The notes under the pieces: model-generated
Told to the model about the DNA's origin: nothing
What the model saw: the letters and a program-made list of their open reading frames with translations, nothing else
Database searches by the model: none
Translations under genes and position numbers: made by a program
Shown here: positions 57,347-64,000 of the stretch, one piece after another
How the letters are laid out: each line of letters begins with the position of its first letter
How positions within the stretch are numbered: position 1 is the first letter of the stretch
Assembly: GCF_000829375.1 (NCBI RefSeq)
Contig: NZ_AP014624.1
Location: 1,240,001 to 1,304,000 of the forward strand
DNA from: Chryseobacterium sp. StRB126
GTDB taxonomy: Bacteria; Bacteroidota; Bacteroidia; Flavobacteriales; Weeksellaceae
Length of the DNA: 64,000 nt
Direction of reading: 5' to 3'

Positions 57347-58513
57347 ATGAAGCACGAAATAAAACTTTACGGAGAGATTCTCGACTTGGTTTGGGCGGAA
57401 GAAAGCTTTCAATATATTGATGTTAAATATGTTGATAATGAGTTGTCTAAACTAACAGTTTCTCCAGGGGACGAGGTTATTTTTAATATACATTCTTTAG
57501 GCGGAGATACAGCTGTTGCTTTCGCTATTTACAATAAAATTAGACGATTCGGAAAAGAGAGAAACGTGGCAATTACCACTAGAATAGATGGTTATTGTGC
57601 AAGTGCTGGAGTTACTCTTTTACTGGCTGGTGATAAGCGAATTGGTAATAAGTACGCGGAGCCATTCGTGCATAATGCGTGGACCTATGTTGTAGGTGAT
57701 AAAAACGAAGTAGAAAAACAGTTTGAAGAGCTTGAAAAAACAGATGTTATGATTGCTTCTCTGTATGAGGAACGAACTAAATTAACAAAAGAAAATGCAC
57801 TTCAATTAATGCTGGAAGATACGTGGATTTCAGCCGAAAAATGTCTTGAATACGGATTCTATACTGAGCTTGAAAACGATGATGAATCTAAACCTGTTTT
57901 TAATTCTGAAAAACAAATCATTTTTAACTCCCTGAAAAGACCTAGAAATAATTCAATAAATAATAAAATGACGCAAGAAGAGAAGAGCTCATTTTTTGAC
58001 AAGTTCATGAACTTGTTGAATGGGAAAGTTCCTTCTAAAAATGCTATGCTGTACACTGATAAGAATGAAGAGGTTGTATTTGCTGAGCTAAATGAAGGAG
58101 AAAAGCCGAAAGTTGGCGATGCTGCAACTATTAACGGTAAAAATGCGAGTGGTACAGTGAATATGGCTGACGGATCTGTTTACAATTTCGAAAGTGGTAA
58201 AGTAACTGAGATTAAAGAAAAAGATGGAGTGATAGACTCTGTAACTCTTAATTCTTTAAATGAAAAATTAGACAGCCTTATTTCAAAGAATACAGAGCTT
58301 GAAAGTAAGGTAACTGCACAGAACTCGATTATTGATGAGTTAAAAGGAAAGCTTAACAAGGTAGCAGAATTTGAGACAACATTCAATAGCCTAAAGAGTA
58401 TTGTGGGCGAATATGGAGCAGGAGTTGAAAATGAACCTCCAGCGCCACAAAACAATGTTACCACTCAAGCTAAAAACAGATTCGAAAATTTCAAACTAAA
58501 AAACACAAAGTAA
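57347..58513 (+). CDS. ClpP-like capsid maturation protease fused to scaffold
   Basis: 388 residues. The first 190 are ClpP-like: HSLGGDTAVAFAIYNKIRRF, catalytic Ser86 in GYCASAGVTLLLAG, His109 in EPFVHNAW, and a later Asp in LEDTWIS. Residues about 207-388 are a coiled-coil/Gln-Asn scaffold (ITEKDGVIDSVTLNSL-like and LISKNTELESKVTAQNSIID). An in-frame ATG at 57968 (NKMTQEEK) could start a free scaffold of 181 residues, as in lambda C/Nu3. It processes the capsid shell. Confidence 0.8.
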   Translation: MKHEIKLYGEILDLVWAEESFQYIDVKYVDNELSKLTVSPGDEVIFNIHSLGGDTAVAFAIYNKIRRFGKERNVAITTRIDGYCASAGVTLLLAGDKRIGNKYAEPFVHNAWTYVVGDKNEVEKQFEELEKTDVMIASLYEERTKLTKENALQLMLEDTWISAEKCLEYGFYTELENDDESKPVFNSEKQIIFNSLKRPRNNSINNKMTQEEKSSFFDKFMNLLNGKVPSKNAMLYTDKNEEVVFAELNEGEKPKVGDAATINGKNASGTVNMADGSVYNFESGKVTEIKEKDGVIDSVTLNSLNEKLDSLISKNTELESKVTAQNSIIDELKGKLNKVAEFETTFNSLKSIVGEYGAGVENEPPAPQNNVTTQAKNRFENFKLKNTK

Positions 58514-59617
58514 ATGGCATTAGCATACGATTTTAATATTCAAGATTTAATTGATGCTGGTTGTGATCTTGCTCAAGCGAGACAACTAGACATTGATAAT
58601 ATGATTTTCCAGGAAACAGTAGAAACATCAGACTTTGCATCTAAGCATTATATCCAAACTGGAATTGAACACAATACGCCTATTATCGGTTTTGAACAAC
58701 CAAAAAATTGGGATTTTTTAAAAAAGTCAAGTGATGCAGGCTGTAGTTGGAATTCTTGTACACTATCAAGTGAGCCAACAAAAAAATTATGGTCGCCTCA
58801 TAATTACGATTGTTCACTAGAGTTCTGCTGGAATGACCCACAGATTACTAAAAATTTTAGAGCTTTTTGGAAGTTAAAATGCCAATCAGATCCGGAAACA
58901 GAATTTGATAATGCTTTTTATCAGTTTGTAATTTCTCAAACAACAAAAGCTGTAAATGATTCCATGTGGAGAATTGCATATTTTGACTACAAAGACAATA
59001 CAAATACTGATTTTGCGGGTATTGATAATATATTCTTGAAGTTACAGGGGATTCTTACAGATCCAATATTAGCCGCTCAACAAAGAGTAGCCATTACTCA
59101 GAACGCAGGAGCAGATATTGCGGCACAAATGACATTGCCGGCTGATGCAGGTTATCAGTATTTGAAGAAAATGTTTGACTTGATGATTACTAACAGACCA
59201 TACATGATGTCAATGCCGGGTCTTAAGTTTAGAATAACTCAGGAATTAGCATTAAACTATTTGAATTGGCTTCAAAACACTAAAGAGGTTACTTGTTGTT
59301 TCTCTCCTACAGATGGCGTTACTTCTTCAAGATATGCTTTATCAAACCTTAATTACATGGGTATTCCAATCCAAATTGAACAAGAGTGGACGGCGTTAAT
59401 CAAGCACATTGCAGGTCCATCTGCAACTAAGTATGATAAACCACATAGAGCTTTACTTACTTATGATACTGAAATTTCAGTAGGTACATGCGATATGAAT
59501 GCATTCAAGCAAATGAAGAGAATTTATGATCCAGTAACAGAGAAGTTGCACATCAGAGTTAAGACCAACATTGACGTTCAGGCAACATTTGATAAAAACT
59601 TCATTCTAGCAATCTAA
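58514..59617 (+). CDS. Probable major capsid protein
   Basis: 367 residues starting right at the protease stop. FNIQDLIDAGCDLAQARQLD, KAVNDSMWRIAYFDYKDNTN and YLKKMFDLMITNRPYMMSMP suit an HK97-like capsid. Position behind the maturation protease is the main evidence. Many Cys (CSWNSCTLSS) are unusual. Named by gene order, not by a fold motif. Confidence 0.65.
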   Translation: MALAYDFNIQDLIDAGCDLAQARQLDIDNMIFQETVETSDFASKHYIQTGIEHNTPIIGFEQPKNWDFLKKSSDAGCSWNSCTLSSEPTKKLWSPHNYDCSLEFCWNDPQITKNFRAFWKLKCQSDPETEFDNAFYQFVISQTTKAVNDSMWRIAYFDYKDNTNTDFAGIDNIFLKLQGILTDPILAAQQRVAITQNAGADIAAQMTLPADAGYQYLKKMFDLMITNRPYMMSMPGLKFRITQELALNYLNWLQNTKEVTCCFSPTDGVTSSRYALSNLNYMGIPIQIEQEWTALIKHIAGPSATKYDKPHRALLTYDTEISVGTCDMNAFKQMKRIYDPVTEKLHIRVKTNIDVQATFDKNFILAI

Positions 59618-59627
59618 AAGACTAATT

Positions 59628-60233
59628 ATGGCAAATTGTGCAAAAATTATAAATAATTCTCTATTCAACTGTGATAATAAGTCAACAGGCGGATTAGAGC
59701 AAACTATAAAGCTGATTAACAGGGATGATATTTTAGCAAATCTTGGAGATTTTACAATCCAAAGAGCTATGGCTCCGGCGTGCCAACATTCAATTTCAGC
59801 TTATGCTGGTGATCCTACAACTTTAAAGGCCGTAACCTTTGAAGGGATTCCTTCTAAACAGCTACTATCGGCTTCTTACAACTTAACAATTGGTGATTAC
59901 GCAGATTTGTTTACACATACTGTTAATCTATTTAGTCAAGGGATGACGATCGAAACGGTTTGCAACCTTAAAGCATTAGCTGTAGGAGCGGAAGTTGTAG
60001 CAATTGTTCATCAGAGAGATAAAGGAACTGATAACAAGGATGCTTTTTGGGTGTATGGATTTGACAATGGATTAAAGATTGGAGAATTCACATGGAACTC
60101 AAATGAAAACAATGGTAATTCTATCATTCCATTAGCATCTCGTGAGCCAAATCTTGAAAAAGATCCGCCTCTAAGATTGCTTTTAACAGACTATACAACT
60201 ACTAAGGCGTTCTTTGATTCCCTGGGAAACTAA
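59628..60233 (+). CDS. Phage structural protein, unknown
   Basis: 201 residues. CAKIINNSLFNCDNKSTGGL and TIQRAMAPACQHSISAYAGD, beta-rich. Placed between capsid and portal. May be a head decoration or tail-tube-like protein. Ends directly before the next frame. Confidence 0.5.
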   Translation: MANCAKIINNSLFNCDNKSTGGLEQTIKLINRDDILANLGDFTIQRAMAPACQHSISAYAGDPTTLKAVTFEGIPSKQLLSASYNLTIGDYADLFTHTVNLFSQGMTIETVCNLKALAVGAEVVAIVHQRDKGTDNKDAFWVYGFDNGLKIGEFTWNSNENNGNSIIPLASREPNLEKDPPLRLLLTDYTTTKAFFDSLGN

Positions 60234-60290
60234 ATGGGGGCGGGGACACCCCCTTCTTCAACTACACTTTTGATTATCCCTTTAGTTAGT

Positions 60291-60791
60291 ATGGATAGAT
60301 TAGAATTAATAAATAAAGGAGCGGATGCGGTTAGAAACACACCGCTCCTTTTTAATGCTTACAAACAATTTCTCCTAGAAGACTGGGGGCAATTGCCACA
60401 AGGTTGTTTTGGTTGCCAATTTAACAATCACTTCAATCAATGGAAAAATCAAGTGTTAAATAAAAACATTATTCCAATGGAAAAGAAAACAGAAAATAGC
60501 AATAAAACATATGTTCTAAAAGATAGAGGAACATTAAAGTACTTATACGGTGACGTATGGTCTAATAACTCATCTGATGCAGATTGGCTAAGATACATGG
60601 AATTAAAACCGGAAGCAAAAGATCTTTTTTATGTATTACCACAATTAGCTGATAAAACTAATGAAGATTTGGTTATTGAAAAAGATTATAAAAAAAAAGA
60701 GCTGAACGACTTGCCAGTGACAGAAGATGTTGTGGTTAATGAAGTAGAAGAAGCCGAAAAACCAAAAAGAGGAAGAAAAAGACAAAACTAA
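60291..60791 (+). CDS. Phage protein with Lys/Arg C-terminus
   Basis: 166 residues from MDRLELINKGADAVRNTPLL (ATG at 60291); the longer frame from 60234 begins with a Pro-Ser-rich leader that does not look coding. The C-terminus EKPKRGRKRQN is basic. Shares one base with the portal start. Unknown, probably structural or connector. Confidence 0.45.
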   Translation: MDRLELINKGADAVRNTPLLFNAYKQFLLEDWGQLPQGCFGCQFNNHFNQWKNQVLNKNIIPMEKKTENSNKTYVLKDRGTLKYLYGDVWSNNSSDADWLRYMELKPEAKDLFYVLPQLADKTNEDLVIEKDYKKKELNDLPVTEDVVVNEVEEAEKPKRGRKRQN

Positions 60792-62179
60792 TGCAAAAAG
60801 CAGAAGATAATTTATCAAAGTTTACAGCAAAATTCGTTGAGATTTATAATCGAATAATTCCACAAAGAAAGGAGTGTGATTTTGATATATATCTTAACGA
60901 TGTAGACAACCTTTATCCGGATAGGCTTGAGGCAATCGAGCATAATTCTGTTACTGCATTAAGTTGCTCTAATAAACTTGGTAATTTTATTTTCGGAAAA
61001 GGTTTTTTAAACAATTTTGCAGCTGAAATAAACACAAGAAAAGGAAAAAAAATAACCCTTAACAGATGTTTATTAGATGTTGTTTCTTCGTTAAAAACAC
61101 ATAAAGGAGTATATATTCATGTTAACTACGATATAGAAGGTAAAGTAAATTACTTTGATGTTTTAGAATACAAAAAATGCCGAAAGGTTAAGGAAGATGA
61201 CTATGGAAATGAAGGAATAATCGTTTATAGAGATTGGTCTAAAATTGAAAGAAGATTTAGTTTTATTACCGAGAGGAAAAATAAAAAAAGTAAATGGTTT
61301 TACCCTTACAATCCATCGAGTATAAAGGATCAACGAGAAAAAGACAGTCCAAAAAGCGATTTAAAAACTCAAATACGCAATTACCGTGGCCAGGTTCTGT
61401 ATTATTCACTAGATGATAAAAATAAAGAATATTCTCACGGGTGGTTAAATGCCCAGGGAATGAATGATGCGGATTCTGAATTCAGAATGAGTTTATATCA
61501 CAATAACAATATTCGTTTAGGATTCATCGATAAAACACTTCTTATAACGAATGGTTTAGATCCAGACTCTGAGAAGGAATTTCAAAAAGACTTTTACGAT
61601 TGGCTAGGCGCTGAAAATGCTGGAGGCGTATATCACATCAATACCCCATTTCAGGTTGAAGATATTAAGAGCACAATTGCTATTGAAACTGTTCAATCAT
61701 CATATGATCCTAAAAAATTTAAGGAAGTTCTGGAGGATATTAAAGATAATATTCGAAGCTGTTATCTTCAAATACCGAAGATTATTATTGATGATAAAGA
61801 CGGTGGAATATTTGGAAATTCAGGTGAAGCTATCAAAGAAGCCACTAAAATTTACAACAATGAGACAGCCTTTATTAGATATGAAATTGAAGACCTTTTT
61901 AAAAAGATATTTAGTGTTGAATTTAAGATCATTCCAATTATCGAAGAAGAAGTTTCTAGTGATGTTGGAGAGGAATTAAGATTGAAATCACAAGCCGAGT
62001 TAAAAGGCTCTGTTGGTGGAGTATCGGCCCTAATTGAACTTCAGAAGAGTGTAAGTGAAGGATTTACTCAAAGAGAATCCGCGATTGAGATCATTAAAGA
62101 AATCTATGGAATTAGTGCTGATCTCGCTGAGAAAATGATTGGACAACCTAAAAATAAAGTAGATGACCCCACTTTGTAA
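60791..62179 (+). CDS. Portal protein
   Basis: 462 residues. LGNFIFGKGFLNNFAAEINT, VYIHVNYDIEGKVNYFDVLE and VYRDWSKIERRFSF, then SYDPKKFKEVLEDIKDNIRS then CYLQIPKIII and FGNSGEAIKEATKIYNNET correspond to portal-protein features (stem and wing). A dodecamer forms the DNA entry channel of the capsid. In this prophage the portal gene lies far downstream of terL. Stop overlaps the next start by 17 bp. Confidence 0.7.
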   Translation: MQKAEDNLSKFTAKFVEIYNRIIPQRKECDFDIYLNDVDNLYPDRLEAIEHNSVTALSCSNKLGNFIFGKGFLNNFAAEINTRKGKKITLNRCLLDVVSSLKTHKGVYIHVNYDIEGKVNYFDVLEYKKCRKVKEDDYGNEGIIVYRDWSKIERRFSFITERKNKKSKWFYPYNPSSIKDQREKDSPKSDLKTQIRNYRGQVLYYSLDDKNKEYSHGWLNAQGMNDADSEFRMSLYHNNNIRLGFIDKTLLITNGLDPDSEKEFQKDFYDWLGAENAGGVYHINTPFQVEDIKSTIAIETVQSSYDPKKFKEVLEDIKDNIRSCYLQIPKIIIDDKDGGIFGNSGEAIKEATKIYNNETAFIRYEIEDLFKKIFSVEFKIIPIIEEEVSSDVGEELRLKSQAELKGSVGGVSALIELQKSVSEGFTQRESAIEIIKEIYGISADLAEKMIGQPKNKVDDPTL

Positions 62180-62756
62180 CATAGAGGCAAATTTAATTTC
62201 CAAAAGTGATTTTGAATGCATTGGACAAGTTGCGAAACATTGTGATTGGGAGCAGTTATGTGTATTTATCAGAGAGCAAACTAACTTATGGCTAATCCCA
62301 AAAATAGGGTATTGTCTAATAAGCAAAATTAATTCAGATCCGGAAAACGAATTAATTAAAAAGATTTGGTGTGGATCTGAGTATCAATGTGCAGGAAAGC
62401 TAAAGGTTCATTTTGGATTAAAAAGGGTTATTATTCATGCTAGTTATGCAGCTTACATCTTTAGACATGGATATGTGGATACTGCAGTAGGGGTCGTTCA
62501 AAAGATTAATCAAGATAGTGTTGCTGCACCAATTAACGAACTTAAATCAATAATGAATGAGCACTATAAAAACGCTGAGATTTACCTGGATATGGTTAAG
62601 GATTATTTATGTACAGTAAAAGATGAAGAACAAATAAAAGATTGCATCCAATTCAATTGTAAAAATTGCGGATGCGGGGGTATAAACAATAACAACGAAA
62701 TTCAAAATAGAAATCCTATCGGAAGAAATATAACAAAGTGGAATTATGATGATTGA
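62163..62756 (+). CDS. Probable head-tail connector protein (DUF6712-like)
   Basis: 197 residues. CDWEQLCVFIREQTNLWLIP and HASYAAYIFRHGYVDTAVGV then PINELKSIMNEHYKNAEIYL resemble connector helices. The Cys-rich tail CIQFNCKNCGCGGIN may bind metal. Follows the portal. Family call is weak. Confidence 0.45.
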   Translation: MTPLCNIEANLISKSDFECIGQVAKHCDWEQLCVFIREQTNLWLIPKIGYCLISKINSDPENELIKKIWCGSEYQCAGKLKVHFGLKRVIIHASYAAYIFRHGYVDTAVGVVQKINQDSVAAPINELKSIMNEHYKNAEIYLDMVKDYLCTVKDEEQIKDCIQFNCKNCGCGGINNNNEIQNRNPIGRNITKWNYDD

Positions 62757-64000
62757 TAAAAAACCGATACAAGATATGCCTAATAAGGCATTTGGAGATA
62801 AGCATTTTGCTTCAGAATTCAATACAGTAAAACAATTTTTACTAAAAACAGCTGATGCTGTAAATGAAATTCCAGCAATGATTGCGTCAGATTCTAAGGG
62901 TGAAGCAACTCCAACAAGTTCACCAACACCTTGGGCGCCAGGCGATCCTGCACTATTTGAAAAGTGGGAAGTAAAAGTAGCGGGTACCTATACTAATTTT
63001 AAAGATGAAAATAATCAATTTATAATCATTACTGAAGATGATTTTAAAGATAGTATAGTTCAGATTTGGGTAACAAATGGAGTAGCCAAGAAAGAAATAA
63101 TTAAACTGCCTGAAGTTGATTATAATATGAGTGCTTTAGATCCTGATTCTATAGATAAGGCAGAAACGGGCAAAAGTGTTTCTACTTATTTTAAAAGTCA
63201 AATTATACCACCAAAACAAACTTCATTTCTTAAAGAAGATGAAATAAACCTTTTCGATAAAAACGCAATTTCTATTGGTTATCTAAATAACGGTGTTTTT
63301 TCGCCTAACACGAGTTATTTAACTTCTGACTATATTCCAGTTGTTTCAGGGGATGTTATAAGAACGCAAACATACATTAATTGGGCGTGTTATGATGCCA
63401 ATCAAAATTTAATAATATATGATACTGTTCCGGGGGCAGGCGAAGAGTTTACAATACCTAATGATCCTCTAATTGCGTTCGTAAGAACAGACGCTCAAAT
63501 AGGATATAAGGATAGTCTTATGATTGTTAAAAACATACCTTATCCGCCTCAATATGTACCATACGGAGATAATGTAATTGACTATAAAGATGAAAACTTT
63601 AAATCACTAATTGTAAGTACTGTAAGAGAAAATCAATTAGCATTACGTGAGAAACATCTTAACCTGCTTGATACAAGTAAACTCATTAATGGTTTTATGC
63701 GAGCAGATGGATCTATCGATCCTAATGCAGGCGCAAAATTGACTGATTATATTCCTGTAACGCCGGGAAAAAGATATATAGCACCTGGAAGTTGGGACTC
63801 TGGATATTTTGATCAGAACAAGGGAAATTTTCAGTTAGTTACTGGAGTTGGTGGGAATTTTTTAATTCCTAACGGCGTCTATTTCATGCGGGTTGCAATA
63901 CCTGCATCTGCATTAATGCCTGATTCCATGATTTACGAAACTACCCAAAATCCTGTTGACTTCATTCCTTACGAACTGGCTAATATTGTATCAGAATTAC
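62746..64000 (+). CDS. Tail-fibre-like phage protein (partial, runs past window end)
   Basis: Starts at the ATG at 62746, 11 bp inside the previous gene, and is open through base 64000 (about 418 residues). MMIDKKPIQDMPNKAFGDKH is an N-terminal piece, then a beta-rich body. Two tandem domains are visible: NLFDKNAISIGYLNNGVFSP to YVPYGDN (about 63247-63570) and NLLDTSKLINGFMRADGSID to FIPYELAN (about 63661-63985), both with DYIPV and an IP[ND].. element. Repeated receptor-binding or collar domains are likely. The true end is unseen. Confidence 0.65.
   Translation, partial: MMIDKKPIQDMPNKAFGDKHFASEFNTVKQFLLKTADAVNEIPAMIASDSKGEATPTSSPTPWAPGDPALFEKWEVKVAGTYTNFKDENNQFIIITEDDFKDSIVQIWVTNGVAKKEIIKLPEVDYNMSALDPDSIDKAETGKSVSTYFKSQIIPPKQTSFLKEDEINLFDKNAISIGYLNNGVFSPNTSYLTSDYIPVVSGDVIRTQTYINWACYDANQNLIIYDTVPGAGEEFTIPNDPLIAFVRTDAQIGYKDSLMIVKNIPYPPQYVPYGDNVIDYKDENFKSLIVSTVRENQLALREKHLNLLDTSKLINGFMRADGSIDPNAGAKLTDYIPVTPGKRYIAPGSWDSGYFDQNKGNFQLVTGVGGNFLIPNGVYFMRVAIPASALMPDSMIYETTQNPVDFIPYELANIVSEL

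Larger units (their letters stand above)
21237..64000 (+). mobile_element. Temperate tailed-phage prophage (left end to window end)
   Basis: Starts at the tRNA-Ser fragment and contains repressor, early recombination and replication genes, NinG, terminase subunits, tail genes, antirepressor, head genes and a tail-fibre-like gene. Most genes read rightward with short overlaps. No integrase, endolysin or intact tRNA-Ser is visible, so the element continues beyond the window. Confidence 0.9.

Overview
The window looks like a chromosome segment of a Chryseobacterium-type flavobacterium (Bacteroidota). It has low GC, Bacteroidota-style promoters (TTTG, about 19-21 bp, TAnnTTTG), flavobacterial RHS proteins with a DUF6443-like N-terminus, a SusC/FhuA-style TonB receptor and a DUF4198-like protein. 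No rRNA or other species marker is present, so the genus is an inference from protein style.

Bases 1-9,960 are an RHS toxin region broken up by insertion sequences. The 3' end of a large RHS-partner gene is followed by a complete exported RHS protein with a variable C-terminal domain (688-4179) and a lipoprotein gene, the likely immunity gene. Downstream are two orphan cassettes: a toxin tail with a HELGH motif plus a lipoprotein gene split by an IS982-family element (removing the IS and one 6-bp target copy restores the frame), then a second RHS core with a HEMGH toxin tail plus a third lipoprotein. An IS1182-family remnant, a complete IS481-family element and the 3' end of an XRE regulator gene complete the region.

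Bases 9,960-21,177 are ordinary chromosome: methionine aminopeptidase, an M20 peptidase, a DUF2490-like outer-membrane protein, a retropepsin-like protein, an HTH/membrane regulator, a TonB-dependent siderophore-type receptor, a DUF4198-like protein and some hypotheticals.

From about 21,237 to the end (64,000, not closed) lies a temperate tailed-phage prophage. Its left boundary is a 3' half of tRNA-Ser(GGA) on the minus strand, the expected att product of tRNA integration; the intact tRNA and the integrase should lie beyond 64,000. In order, the prophage holds: boundary genes including one with a homopolymer frameshift; an XRE repressor with a divergent early promoter; early genes (hexapeptide-repeat protein, a 2OG-Fe(II) dioxygenase-like protein, PD-(D/E)XK exonuclease, SSB-like protein, two solitary DNA methyltransferases, replisome organiser, DnaB helicase, YopX, NinG and many small accessory genes); a minus-strand two-gene operon with its own promoter and a 16-bp palindromic operator; terminase small and large subunits; tail genes with a nucleotidyltransferase-like protein and a tape measure gene split by a -1 frameshift; a minus-strand island of a lipoprotein, a secreted protein and a small repressor; a KilAC antirepressor; and a head module (ClpP-like protease/scaffold, probable capsid, portal, connector) leading into a tail-fibre-like gene cut by the window end. 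No tail sheath was recognised, so a siphovirus-like particle is more likely than a contractile one.

The most interesting items are the cassette array of metalloprotease-like toxins with lipoprotein partners, the IS982-split immunity gene, the minus-strand two-gene operon (39251-40475), the 2OG-dioxygenase-like and nucleotidyltransferase-like phage genes, and the split tape measure gene.
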